64,000 nucleotides of DNA. Origin: UBA4665 sp036388555 (GTDB lineage: Bacteria > Patescibacteriota > Saccharimonadia > Saccharimonadales > UBA4665). Of the stretch, positions 1 to 8,402 are shown piece by piece (position 1 is the stretch's first letter; each line of letters opens with the position of its first letter). A program made the translations under genes and the position numbers. The stretch is from the NCBI GenBank assembly GCA_036388555.1, contig DASVRP010000007.1:78762-142761 (forward strand). Direction: 5' to 3'. The notes under the pieces were generated by a model, which was not told where the DNA came from, did no database searches, and worked only from the letters and a program-made list of their open reading frames with translations.

Positions 1-1
1 C

Positions 2-343
2 GTCGGTGAACGCGGCGTAAAACTGTCCGGCGGCCAGCGCCAGCGCGTCGCCATCGCCCGGGCGATGATCAAGAACGCACCGGTCCTTGTGCTGGACGAA
101 GCAACATCCGCATTGGACTCGGAAAGTGAGATCCTGATCCAGGACGCCCTCTGGAAACTTATGGAGGGCCGCACCGCCATCGTCATCGCCCACCGACTGA
201 GTACGATCCAGCACATGGACCGCATCGTCGTCATGGCCAACGGCCGGATCGAGGAGCAAGGCAGTCACAAGGAGCTGATCCGTGCCGGCGGTACCTATGC
301 CAAGCTGTGGAGCCACCAATCCGGCGGCTTCATCGAAGAATAA
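2..343 (+). CDS. ABC transporter ATP-binding domain, C-terminal end (partial)
   Basis: The window opens inside this gene; the frame is open from base 2 to a TAA stop. Visible are the ABC signature LSGGQRQRVAIARA, Walker B VLVLDEATSALD with the D-loop, and the H-loop IVIAHRLST, followed by the usual tail of a nucleotide-binding domain (GRIEEQGSHKELI). This arrangement and the tail wording are typical of fused ABC exporters of the MsbA/LmrA type, which pump lipids or drugs out through the inner membrane, but the transmembrane half lies outside the window so the substrate cannot be judged. All catalytic motifs that can be seen are intact. The only truncation is the window edge. Confidence 0.95.
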   Translation, partial: VGERGVKLSGGQRQRVAIARAMIKNAPVLVLDEATSALDSESEILIQDALWKLMEGRTAIVIAHRLSTIQHMDRIVVMANGRIEEQGSHKELIRAGGTYAKLWSHQSGGFIEE

Positions 344-405
344 CAGGTGATGCAATTGAAGCTTACACACGCCGAAAGCCAAAAGCATGTATCCTGACGA
401 GTATT

Positions 406-433
406 TTGTTATCTGACAACTTTTCACTATAAT
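406..433 (+). promoter_or_regulatory. sigma70-type promoter, near-leaderless
   Basis: TTGTTA (406-411), 16-nt spacer, then a perfect TATAAT (428-433). The ATG of the glycosidase gene begins at 443, so a start point about seven bases after the -10 box leaves a leader of only a few bases. There is no Shine-Dalgarno sequence. Confidence 0.7.
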
Positions 434-442
434 ACCCTGAAC

Positions 443-1843
443 ATGTTGGAAGTAGGTTCACACAACTCGATCCGGGACAAACTGATGCACGGCATGATCG
501 GCAGCGCCGCCCTGGTTACCGTGATAGGTGGTGGCGGAGTCATCTACGAACACGTCGAGGCCCATTCAAGGGGAGATGACCGACCCTACACTGCCGCGAC
601 GATCTCCCAGGACATAGCGGGCGGTTTCGATTTCACATCGCGTACTGTCGACAGATATGAGAACTTCCTGTCCACATCGCTCGATTCACTGATCGGACCC
701 CTCATCAAGGACAAGCTGCCGCTTCCAGACTTCGAGAATGCCGGCTCACATTCAGCCGGCGAATCACCTGAAAGCGATGATGCTTCCGGCCAGACTGACG
801 ATACTGATAAGCAAGTAGCATCGAAAGGAGAATCTGAGGAAGCAGAAGCCGACAAAAAGGATGACGCCAAAGCGCAGAAACCCAACGGCAACGCAGGAAG
901 TGCCGATCCGATCGATACCGGCAGCGGGACTGATACGACTCCAGGATGGCTGTCCGGGGCGGCAAGCAAATTTGCGGCGGACGGATCATTTGGGGAATGG
1001 CGCGGTTCCAAAGTTGAAATCGGCGGGACATGGATAGATAATCCAGCCGTCTACCCGCTGGGGCCGAAAATTGCCGGTTGCGGCGGCTGCGGGGAATGGG
1101 AAAACTTCGTAGGAGCGATGGATATCGCAGTAACACCGCCGAACAAAGAGATTGAATCCTGGGCTGCCGAAGCGGCAGGTGCCCATGACGAACATTTCCG
1201 CCAAACGTTCAGAGCTATTAAAAAGGCGCGTGAAGGCAAAGGCCAGGTGTTCCTGCGGATCTGGCATGAGTATAATGGCCATTGGTACGACTACTCAGTC
1301 CGTACCCAAGAAGATGCGAAACATTTTAAAACGGCATTCAATAATGTCGCCACGATTGCCCGTGAGGAGATCCCAGAGGCTAAGATCATGTTATCTACCG
1401 GGGCCGCACACAAGCCGGGTTACCCGACTGTCGCAGAGACATACCCCGACGATTCCCTGGTCGACGGCTTATCTGTGGATTTCTACAACGAATGGGATTT
1501 CTGTACCGACCAGGCCTGCTTTGATAAGAAGATTGAAGATGGTGGCGGATTGAATTCCCTGGCAGACCTGCAGCGCCTGGGTAAAAAGCATGGTGATCCG
1601 ATTTTGATATCCGAATGGTCGAACCATGGTGGCGTCAGACCTCAAAATGAAGGCGGCGGCGGCGAATCACCCGGGTTTATGCGGGCTTGGCATTCATGGC
1701 TCAAGAAGAATGCCGGCAACAAGCCAGGTCAGGTCCTCGGAGAGGTCCAGTTCAACCTGTGGCCCGATAAGTTTGAATTCTTCGATGGAGCTTCGTCCCG
1801 GCTCCACCCACAGACCGTTGAAGAGTACCGCCGGCTCTGGTAG
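443..1843 (+). CDS. membrane-anchored GH26-like glycoside hydrolase
   Basis: A 466-residue protein with an N-terminal membrane segment (about residues 17-36), a low-complexity Ser/Asp/Glu/Gly linker (about 98-165) and a C-terminal catalytic domain. The domain has RIWHEYNGHWY, matching the GH26 acid/base motif (expected Glu276), and ISEWSN with a candidate nucleophile Glu391. The spacing of 115 residues is close to that of known beta-mannanases of the (beta/alpha)8 clan GH-A. This suggests an extracellular enzyme, tethered to the membrane, that cuts a mannan- or glucan-like polymer; the substrate is inferred from the family only. A Cys-rich patch (AGCGGCGEW) near residue 212 may form a disulfide. 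The gene stands alone behind its own promoter and converges on rplY. Confidence 0.75.
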   Translation: MLEVGSHNSIRDKLMHGMIGSAALVTVIGGGGVIYEHVEAHSRGDDRPYTAATISQDIAGGFDFTSRTVDRYENFLSTSLDSLIGPLIKDKLPLPDFENAGSHSAGESPESDDASGQTDDTDKQVASKGESEEAEADKKDDAKAQKPNGNAGSADPIDTGSGTDTTPGWLSGAASKFAADGSFGEWRGSKVEIGGTWIDNPAVYPLGPKIAGCGGCGEWENFVGAMDIAVTPPNKEIESWAAEAAGAHDEHFRQTFRAIKKAREGKGQVFLRIWHEYNGHWYDYSVRTQEDAKHFKTAFNNVATIAREEIPEAKIMLSTGAAHKPGYPTVAETYPDDSLVDGLSVDFYNEWDFCTDQACFDKKIEDGGGLNSLADLQRLGKKHGDPILISEWSNHGGVRPQNEGGGGESPGFMRAWHSWLKKNAGNKPGQVLGEVQFNLWPDKFEFFDGASSRLHPQTVEEYRRLW

Positions 1844-1850
1844 CCGGAAG

Positions 1851-2612
1851 CTACTTCTTCTCGGGGCTGTGGCCCTGGCTCTTGTCTTCGAATTCCTTCT
1901 TGCCGCCCGGGCGGATCTCGTCGTCACCGGATGTCTGGTCGTCATCTGCGGCTGAACCGTGCTCAGACTCGACATTGGCAGCCTCGTCGCCGGTCGCTTC
2001 ATCGGCGTCACCACCGGCAGCGTCATTGGCCGCGGCCACGACGGTCGGATCGTTGACGGTCACGATGACCTGCTCAGGGTCGGTCATGATCTCGACGCCG
2101 GCCGGAGCCTTCAGGTCGCCGACCTTGACATTGTCGCCGAGTTCGACGAGTAACTCAGCATCATACTCCAGGAAGTCTGGCAGCTTGGACGATACGGCCT
2201 GGACGGTCACGACGGTCAGGTGCGGCAATACCAGGAACCCGTTGCGTTCCGCAGGAGACGCTTCGTTGCCTTCGGCAAAGACAGCATGCAGCGGTACTTC
2301 CGTCTCGACCTTTTCGGTAGCGGATACCGCATTGAAGACGACATGTGTCAGGGCCTGTTTGCGCGGCTCAAACTCGATGGACTTGATCATGGCGGTGTAG
2401 TGCTTGCCAGATGCAGTCAGGACGATCGGGTGGTGCTTGCCGGCCTGCTTGTAGGCTTTCATGATGGTATTGTGTTCGCCCTGGACAAGGACAGAATCCT
2501 TGCCATGGTCATGGACGACGGCCGGTACGATGCCAGCCTTGCGCAGATGCTTGACGCTCTTGCCAGCGACGGTACGCGCTTCTAAAGTGAGTTCGATCTT
2601 ATCCTGTGACAT
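1851..2612 (-). CDS. rplY: ribosomal protein bL25 (Ctc type)
   Basis: A 253-residue protein of the long CTC/L25 type, which binds 5S rRNA in the large ribosomal subunit. The N-terminal L25 domain (about residues 5-95, with the typical LRKAGIVPAVV and FEPRKQALTHVVF) is followed by the beta-rich CTC domain (about 97-190, ending DPEQVIVTV). The last 60 residues form an acidic Asp/Glu/Ala-rich tail that ends in a lysine-rich stretch, longer than in many homologues. Upstream on the minus strand are a TATAAA box and a Shine-Dalgarno-like AAGGA about 10 bases before the ATG. The stop lies 7 bases from the end of the converging glycosidase gene. Confidence 0.95.
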   Translation of the reverse strand: MSQDKIELTLEARTVAGKSVKHLRKAGIVPAVVHDHGKDSVLVQGEHNTIMKAYKQAGKHHPIVLTASGKHYTAMIKSIEFEPRKQALTHVVFNAVSATEKVETEVPLHAVFAEGNEASPAERNGFLVLPHLTVVTVQAVSSKLPDFLEYDAELLVELGDNVKVGDLKAPAGVEIMTDPEQVIVTVNDPTVVAAANDAAGGDADEATGDEAANVESEHGSAADDDQTSGDDEIRPGGKKEFEDKSQGHSPEKK

Positions 2613-2795
2613 GCCTGTGTTCCTTACCTATCCTACATTTATAACGTTCGTATCATTCTATTTTAACAGATTAGCGCTACATTGCCAGCCCCTTCGACCA
2701 TCAGGTACGTCTACCGAGCTGCATGCCATTGCTGAGAGCAACATTAAGCAAATCGTTTAACGATTGGACGAACGGAGTCGTATCCGTTACTCTAG

Positions 2796-3470
2796 ATGCA
2801 TATGTTCGGCGAAGGACTGACTGAATTCATCATCTCCAGCGGCCTGCTGGTGATCGCCCTGACCGTATTCATCGAATGCGCATTCTTTGGCGGTTTCTTC
2901 CTGCCGGGCGATTCCCTGCTCTTCCTGGCCGGCTTCATCTCCGGACGCGGCGAACACAACATCATCTTCACCATCGTGCTGATCTTTGCCGCGGCCGTCC
3001 TTGGCAACATCGTGGGATATAAGATCGGTCAGAAGACCGGACCCAAGCTGTTCCGCAAAGAAGATGGCTTCTTCTTCCAGAAAGACAACATTCTCAAAGC
3101 GCAGCAGTTCTACACCAAACATGGTGGCAAGACGCTCATCCTGGCCCGCTTCGTCCCTGTCATGCGCACCTTCGCCCCGCTCGTCGCCGGCATCGGCAAT
3201 ATGCCATTCAATCGCTTCTTCGCCTACAGCACCATCGGTGCCGCCCTCTGGGCCGTGCTCGTGCCGCTGTCAGGTTTTTACGCTTACCGCATCCTTGGCC
3301 ATGCCATCGACATCGAGAAGTTCGTCATGCCGGTCGTCCTGACCATCGCCGTTGTCTCCATCGGTGGCAGCCTCATCCACGGATTCCGCGAAAAGCGCAA
3401 ACACGACCGCAAGATCAGCGCCCAGGAACTGGAAAAAGCCCAAGACGCCGCCGAAAAACATATCGACTGA
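2796..3470 (+). CDS. DedA family membrane protein
   Basis: A 224-residue polytopic membrane protein of the DedA/SNARE-associated family. It shows the typical N-terminal pattern FFGGFFLPGDSLLFLAG, the GYKIGQKTGPKLF region and the conserved ARFVPVMRTFAPLVAG with the essential arginines. DedA proteins are linked to polyprenyl-phosphate or phospholipid flipping and membrane homeostasis. The C-terminus is a charged Lys/Glu/Asp-rich cytoplasmic tail. Two ATGs lie six bases apart (2796 and 2802); either could start the protein. The ADP-ribosylglycohydrolase gene follows 18 bases downstream on the same strand, so the two may be co-transcribed. Confidence 0.92.
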   Translation: MHMFGEGLTEFIISSGLLVIALTVFIECAFFGGFFLPGDSLLFLAGFISGRGEHNIIFTIVLIFAAAVLGNIVGYKIGQKTGPKLFRKEDGFFFQKDNILKAQQFYTKHGGKTLILARFVPVMRTFAPLVAGIGNMPFNRFFAYSTIGAALWAVLVPLSGFYAYRILGHAIDIEKFVMPVVLTIAVVSIGGSLIHGFREKRKHDRKISAQELEKAQDAAEKHID

Positions 3471-3488
3471 TCTATACCTACCTGACAG

Positions 3489-4526
3489 ATGCCCAAAGAC
3501 TTACGATCCATCGGTGAACTACTGATACCCGTCATCGCGTACGGCGACTCTGCAGGCTTAGCCGGAGAGAACCAGTCAGCCGAGGAAATTGCGATGAATT
3601 TTGGATGGATCGATACGTTACGGTCGCCGACAAACCGTGAGATATTCCAGGTTGAGCCCCTCGGCCGTCTCGGTGAATGGAGCGACGATACGCAGCTGAC
3701 CCTCGCCGTAGCCAACGGCATTATCCAAGCTGGAGGATTTGACATTGATGCCCAGGTAAAGCACCTGATTCAGGCACATGATGCATCACCCCACGTGCGG
3801 TACTTCGATAACCGTAATCTCGGGGGCCGGCTTATGCCACGTGGCTGGGGATACAACACGACAGACAGCGTACTGCGCCTGAAGGAAGGCGTTTCACCCT
3901 CAGAGTCGGGTGGCAAAAATGCCCTTACGAATGGCGTCCTCATGAAACTAGCGCCACTTGTCTACCTGCAGCATGTCCGGAATACACCTTCTGACATACG
4001 TTACGAGCAGCTTGACGCACTGACGCGTATGACCCACTATACTGCCGAAGCTATGACATTCAGCCGTGTCCATGGTGACGTATTGAGCAATCTTCTGAGC
4101 AATGACGGCCATATCCAGACATCGCAAAATTTTGCCGAATTCGCTATCAGCCGGGCTAGACGCCATGAAAAAGCAGTCGGCTCAAAGCCGCTTGTCTCAG
4201 AAGCACTTGGCTTCCTCTCGGCGTTGGAGTCGGCGTCATTTGCGGACGTGTTGAAACACACAGATAAGAAAGGCTTCGAAGGCCATCAAACTCTTGCGAT
4301 GGCTTACGGATTCTTCCTGAGCGGCAAGACGTTCAGCGAGCGTGTCTACGCTGGAGTCAACGGTGGGGGCGACACTGACAGCATCGCCAGTATAGCCGGC
4401 ACCATGTCGCTGTTCAGTGACGGCTTTGTCGACTTTCCGCCAGATGTCGAGAATATAATCGATATTGCTATGTTGCGCAGTACATCCAGGACACTCACCG
4501 ACTGCGCATTACAGACGCCAGAGTAA
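3489..4526 (+). CDS. ADP-ribosylglycohydrolase (DraG/ARH family)
   Basis: A 345-residue protein with the signatures of the DraG/ARH fold: AYGDSAG near residues 17-23, WSDDTQLTLA near 65-74 and GGGDTDSIASIAG near 291-303. The aspartates in the last two motifs bind the two Mg2+ ions that position ADP-ribose in known members. The family removes ADP-ribose from proteins, nucleic acids or small molecules, usually in the cytoplasm; the target here is unknown. It probably shares a transcript with the DedA gene. No ADP-ribosyltransferase is visible nearby, so a DraT/DraG-like pair cannot be claimed. Confidence 0.88.
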   Translation: MPKDLRSIGELLIPVIAYGDSAGLAGENQSAEEIAMNFGWIDTLRSPTNREIFQVEPLGRLGEWSDDTQLTLAVANGIIQAGGFDIDAQVKHLIQAHDASPHVRYFDNRNLGGRLMPRGWGYNTTDSVLRLKEGVSPSESGGKNALTNGVLMKLAPLVYLQHVRNTPSDIRYEQLDALTRMTHYTAEAMTFSRVHGDVLSNLLSNDGHIQTSQNFAEFAISRARRHEKAVGSKPLVSEALGFLSALESASFADVLKHTDKKGFEGHQTLAMAYGFFLSGKTFSERVYAGVNGGGDTDSIASIAGTMSLFSDGFVDFPPDVENIIDIAMLRSTSRTLTDCALQTPE

Positions 4527-4527
4527 G

Positions 4528-5052
4528 TTAACTCAGTACCGTGGCAGGCTGGTATTGGTCCAATGCACACAGTAGTTCCTGGCTCAGTTCATCAACGCCC
4601 CGCTGTCCATCCAGTACGATGTCTGCAAAGCGCTTCGTCGGTTCTACCAGCAGGTTGTGGCGCATAGGCAGGTGCCGTGTGATGTATGTATAATCGTCCG
4701 CTGTCTTGAGTTCGCCGGGTTGCGCCATCCGGCGTTGCAGCCTGACCTCTTCCGGCGCGTGCATGAATACCGACATGCCGAGGATGCTGCGTAACTCTGT
4801 ATGGGCGAGCAGCAGGAAGCCTTCAACTATCAGATCACCCTGCCGGCTTTGCGCTGAGATGTCCTCTATCGCCCGTTGCCAATCCACCGCTTCCATCCGG
4901 TCATAATCCGGCCGGCCGTATACTACCGGGAAATCGTGATTTGGATGAAAATAATTATCGAGTGATACAAGTTCACACTCCAACCTTGCCGCCAGCACAT
5001 GCGCCAAAGTCGTCTTGCCTGACCGGCTTCCGCCAGCGATGCCGATGATCAT
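4528..5052 (-). CDS. NRK/uridine-kinase-like P-loop kinase
   Basis: A 174-residue P-loop kinase with Walker A GGSRSGKTT (residues 7-15), LVSLDNYFHP after strand 2 in the place where uridine kinases and nicotinamide riboside kinases bind the sugar hydroxyls, the short IVEGFLLL strand, and RLQRRM as a lid arginine region. Length and layout suit nicotinamide riboside kinase or a short uridine kinase; which nucleoside it phosphorylates cannot be told. It converges on the ADP-ribosylglycohydrolase gene with a single base between the stop codons. A NAD-salvage link with that neighbour is tempting but only inferred. Confidence 0.75.
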   Translation of the reverse strand: MIIGIAGGSRSGKTTLAHVLAARLECELVSLDNYFHPNHDFPVVYGRPDYDRMEAVDWQRAIEDISAQSRQGDLIVEGFLLLAHTELRSILGMSVFMHAPEEVRLQRRMAQPGELKTADDYTYITRHLPMRHNLLVEPTKRFADIVLDGQRGVDELSQELLCALDQYQPATVLS

Positions 5053-5101
5053 ACATAAACTATAGCATTATGGAGATTGTATGGAAACGCTTATAAATGA
5101 G

Positions 5102-5170
5102 CTACGTGCAGGGTATTTCGAGCATCCGCTTCAGGAACTGGCCAGTGTCACTATCGGCGACACGGGCCAG
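5102..5170 (-). pseudogene. relic of a second uvrA 3' end
   Basis: Read on the minus strand this stretch encodes LARVADSDTGQFLKRML followed by EIPCT and a stop. The true UvrA C-terminus 400 bases upstream reads ARVTESYTGQFLKRMLI. At DNA level bases 5121-5170 match 5544-5593 at 39 of 50 positions in the same orientation. The relic continues in frame from the stop codon of the 104-residue gene that lies between the two copies. It is therefore a decayed direct duplication of the uvrA 3' end, possibly the scar of an insertion at that site. Confidence 0.75.
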
Positions 5171-5182
5171 TATCGCTGCAAT

Positions 5183-5497
5183 TTACCAGGTCGATTCAGT
5201 GTATAGACCGAGAAAGTCTGGCTCACCGACTAATCGGTTTACTTTATGAGATTTAGTTCCCAAGGACTCATAACCTATGCACCCGCCTGCTTTGGCGGAT
5301 AAATCTTGAAAGCGCTGTTGCTTCCTCGCAAATTCTCCCATCTCTGTATCAGGTGATTGCCGGACTGCTGCCATTTCATCATATGCATCATTAGCTTGGG
5401 CGGCGTAGTCCAAGCCGTCAAGGACTGCATTTTCGGGTCGTGTCCGCCCATTCGGAGTAAGGACCGCGTCAATAGCGCGGATGTATGCGTTCTTCAT
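5183..5497 (-). CDS. hypothetical protein, 104 residues
   Basis: A small soluble protein that I do not recognise. It is rich in Ala, Gln and Asp in the first half (helical by composition) and has no signal peptide or membrane segment. It sits between the 3' end of uvrA and a decayed second copy of that 3' end. A TATAAT box with an upstream TGG (extended -10) lies six bases before its ATG, so the gene has its own promoter and should give a leaderless mRNA; this supports it being a real, independently expressed gene rather than read-through from uvrA. A cargo gene of an insertion event is one possibility. Confidence 0.55.
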   Translation of the reverse strand: MKNAYIRAIDAVLTPNGRTRPENAVLDGLDYAAQANDAYDEMAAVRQSPDTEMGEFARKQQRFQDLSAKAGGCIGYESLGTKSHKVNRLVGEPDFLGLYTESTW

Positions 5498-5503
5498 AAA
5501 GTC

Positions 5504-5509
5504 ATTATA
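5504..5509 (-). promoter_or_regulatory. extended -10 box, leaderless start
   Basis: On the minus strand TGG-TATAAT lies six bases before the ATG at 5497. No convincing -35 box is seen, which fits an extended -10 promoter. Confidence 0.6.
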
Positions 5510-5536
5510 CCATATTTGTCTATTTTTGTTAGTTAT

Positions 5537-8350
5537 TTATATCAGCATGCGCTTCAGGAACTGCCCGGTGTAGCTCTCAGTGACCCGGGCGACCTGCTCC
5601 GGAGTGCCTTCGGCCATGACGCGGCCGCCGCCGGAGCCGCCTTCGGGACCCATGTCGATCAGCCAGTCGGCGTTCTTGATGACGTCGAGGTTGTGTTCGA
5701 TGATGACCATACTGTTACCGCTGTCGACCAGCGCATGGAGCATGTGCAGCAGCTTGTCGACATCAGCCATGTGGAGACCGGTCGTGGGCTCGTCGAGTAT
5801 GTAGAGCGTCTTGCCAGTCGGGCGGCGGCTCAGTTCGGTGGACAGCTTGATGCGCTGGGCTTCGCCGCCCGACAGCGTCGTCGCGGATTGACCGAGCCCG
5901 ATATAGCCTAAGCCGACGTCTACAAGCGTCTGCAACTTGCGGGCGATCGAAGGGATATTCTCAAAGAACTCCAGCGCCTGCTCGCAGGTCAGTTCCAGGA
6001 TGTCGCTGATGGTCTTGCCTTTGAAGTGGATTTCCAGGGCTTCGCGGTTATAGCGCTTGCCATGGCAGACTTCGCAGGGGACGTAGACGTCAGGCAGGAA
6101 ATGCATCTCAATCTTGATGATGCCGTCGCCGGAGCAATTTTCGCAGCGACCACCCTTAACGTTGAAGCTGAAACGGCCGGCGGCGTAGCCGCGCAGCTTG
6201 GCCTCGGGGGTGGATGCGAACAATTCGCGAATCGGTGTGAACAGGCCGGTGTACGTGGCGGGATTGCTGCGCGGCGTCCGGCCGATCGGCGACTGGTCGA
6301 TGATGATGGCCTTATCGAGCTGCTTGATGCCCTCTATGTCATCATGCCGGCCGGGCACGGTGTTGGCGCGGTGCAGCCGGGCGAGCAGTTCCTTGGCGAG
6401 GATATCGTTGATGAGGCTTGATTTACCTGATCCGGAGACGCCGGAGACGACGACCATCTTGCCGAGCGGTATGGTGACGTCGACGTTCTGCAGGTTGTTT
6501 TCGCGGGCGTTCTTGATGACGATCTTCAGGCCGTTCCCCTTGCGGCGCTTCTTGGGCACGGCGATGGTCTTCTTGCCTGAAAGATATTGGCCGGTTATGG
6601 ATTTGGGGTTCCTGGCAACCTCGTCCGGTGTCCCAGCCGCGACGACATGCCCACCATGGATGCCGGCACCCGGCCCGATGTCGAGCAGATAATCGGCAGT
6701 CCGGATGGTATCCTCATCGTGTTCGACGACGATAACGGTATTACCAAGGTCGCGCAGGTGGTGCAGCGTATTGATCAGGCGGTCATTGTCACGCTGGTGC
6801 AGTCCGATCGACGGCTCATCCAGGACGTACAGTACGCCCTGCAATCCGGAACCGATCTGGGTCGCCAGCCGGATGCGCTGGGCCTCGCCACCTGACAGCG
6901 TCGTTGCGGAACGCAATAGTGTCAGATAATTCAGGCCGACATCCTTCAGGAACTTCAGGCGGGAGTGGATCTCCTTGAGGATCTGTTCGGCGATATGGCG
7001 CTCGGCGTCTGACAGGCTGACCTCGTTGAACCAGCCGAGCGCATCATCGATCGACAGCGTACAGACGTCCATGATGGAGTGCTCGTGTACAGTGACCGCC
7101 AGGACTTCGGGCCGCAGCCGCATACCCTTGCATTTGAAACAAGGCCGCTCCTGCATGAAGCGTTCGATGTCGCGGCGGATGAAATCACTGTCGGTCTCCT
7201 TATGGCGGCGTTCTAGATTGGGGATGACGCCCTCGTAGGTCGTGTTGAATGAACGGCCGGCTCCGAGCCGGACCTTGTAGACCTCACTGCCGGTGCCGTA
7301 GAGGATCTTGTCGAGGTTGTCCTTGCTGAGTTCGCCGGTCGGGATGTGCAGTGAGAAGCTGTAGCGCTCTGCGACAGCCTGCAGTTTCTTCATGTACCAG
7401 TTGTCGACGTTGATACGGTTGTACGGCCGGATGGCGCCTTCGGCGATGGTCAGCTTGCCATTGGGCAGCACCAGCTCGGGGTCGACCTCCATGCGCGAGC
7501 CGAGGCCGGTACAGACCGGACAGGCGCCGTGCGGCGAGTTAAAGCTGAAGGTCCGCGGCTCGAGCTCCGGTATCTTGACCTCCGGGTGGTCGACGCAGGC
7601 ATACATCATGCTGTAGGTGAACTCTTCTTTGGTGTCAGCATTGACGACCGTCATGCGGCCTTCGGCAACATCGAGTGCCTGCTCGATCGACTGGGCCAGC
7701 CGGGTGCGGCTCTCCTCATTGTTGACGATACGGTCGGCGACGACTTCGATAGTGTGTTTGTAGGCCTTGTCGAGCGTCGGGAACTCATCGAGCGCATAGA
7801 CGACGCCGTCAACCCGGACGCGGGCGAAACCGGCCCGCTGGTACTGCTCAGGGATATGCTCGAAGGCGCCCTTCTTGTCGGTGATGACCGGTGCCAGTAT
7901 CATCAGCCGGGCCTCCTTCGGCAGGGCCTCGACCTGGTCGATGATGGCGGCGATCGTCTGGCGCTCCACCGGCTTGCCGTCGATCGGGCAGTGCGCCACG
8001 CCGACGCGGGCGAACAGCAGGCGCAGATAATCATAGATCTCGGTGACGGTCGCCACGGTGGAGCGCGGGTTGCGCGAGGTCGACTTCTGGTCGATACTGA
8101 TCGCCGGCGACAACCCGTCGATCTGGTCAACATCCGGCTTTTCCATCAGCCCCAGGAACTGGCGTGCGTAACTCGACAGGCTTTCTACGTAGCGGCGCTG
8201 ACCTTCGGCATAGATCGTGTCGAATGCCAAAGAGGACTTGCCCGATCCGGACAGCCCTGTGATTACGACCAGCTTCTCCCGAGGAATCGTGACGCTGATA
8301 TCCTTGAGGTTATGCTCCCGTGCCCCGCTTACTACAATATTGTCGCTCAT
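5537..8350 (-). CDS. uvrA: excinuclease ABC subunit A
   Basis: A 937-residue, full-length UvrA, the damage-sensing ATPase of nucleotide excision repair. It has two ABC ATPase modules with Walker A GLSGSGKSS near residue 32 and GVSGSGKSS in the second half, and an LSGGEAQRI signature in each half. The C-terminal zinc module is intact (CENC...CEVC). In the first zinc module the leading pair reads CVDH rather than CxxC, with CPVC as the second pair; a Cys/His variant is known from other phyla, so this may still bind zinc. A TATAAT box 11 bases upstream of the ATG suggests a very short leader. The 3' end is partly duplicated downstream. Confidence 0.98.
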   Translation of the reverse strand: MSDNIVVSGAREHNLKDISVTIPREKLVVITGLSGSGKSSLAFDTIYAEGQRRYVESLSSYARQFLGLMEKPDVDQIDGLSPAISIDQKSTSRNPRSTVATVTEIYDYLRLLFARVGVAHCPIDGKPVERQTIAAIIDQVEALPKEARLMILAPVITDKKGAFEHIPEQYQRAGFARVRVDGVVYALDEFPTLDKAYKHTIEVVADRIVNNEESRTRLAQSIEQALDVAEGRMTVVNADTKEEFTYSMMYACVDHPEVKIPELEPRTFSFNSPHGACPVCTGLGSRMEVDPELVLPNGKLTIAEGAIRPYNRINVDNWYMKKLQAVAERYSFSLHIPTGELSKDNLDKILYGTGSEVYKVRLGAGRSFNTTYEGVIPNLERRHKETDSDFIRRDIERFMQERPCFKCKGMRLRPEVLAVTVHEHSIMDVCTLSIDDALGWFNEVSLSDAERHIAEQILKEIHSRLKFLKDVGLNYLTLLRSATTLSGGEAQRIRLATQIGSGLQGVLYVLDEPSIGLHQRDNDRLINTLHHLRDLGNTVIVVEHDEDTIRTADYLLDIGPGAGIHGGHVVAAGTPDEVARNPKSITGQYLSGKKTIAVPKKRRKGNGLKIVIKNARENNLQNVDVTIPLGKMVVVSGVSGSGKSSLINDILAKELLARLHRANTVPGRHDDIEGIKQLDKAIIIDQSPIGRTPRSNPATYTGLFTPIRELFASTPEAKLRGYAAGRFSFNVKGGRCENCSGDGIIKIEMHFLPDVYVPCEVCHGKRYNREALEIHFKGKTISDILELTCEQALEFFENIPSIARKLQTLVDVGLGYIGLGQSATTLSGGEAQRIKLSTELSRRPTGKTLYILDEPTTGLHMADVDKLLHMLHALVDSGNSMVIIEHNLDVIKNADWLIDMGPEGGSGGGRVMAEGTPEQVARVTESYTGQFLKRMLI

Positions 8351-8361
8351 ATAACTGAGCT

Positions 8362-8367
8362 ATTATA
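8362..8367 (-). promoter_or_regulatory. -10 box of uvrA
   Basis: TATAAT on the minus strand, 11 bases before the uvrA ATG; the predicted leader is about four bases. No clear -35 box or LexA-type operator was recognised. Confidence 0.5.
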
Positions 8368-8402
8368 GCGGAAAACGCCACGTTTATCTAGCTGCGGTGC
8401 GG

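Noticed and set aside
394..440. CTGACGAG before the glycosidase gene as a second hammerhead
   Set aside because: No matching stem II or GAAA follows; the region is better explained as a promoter.
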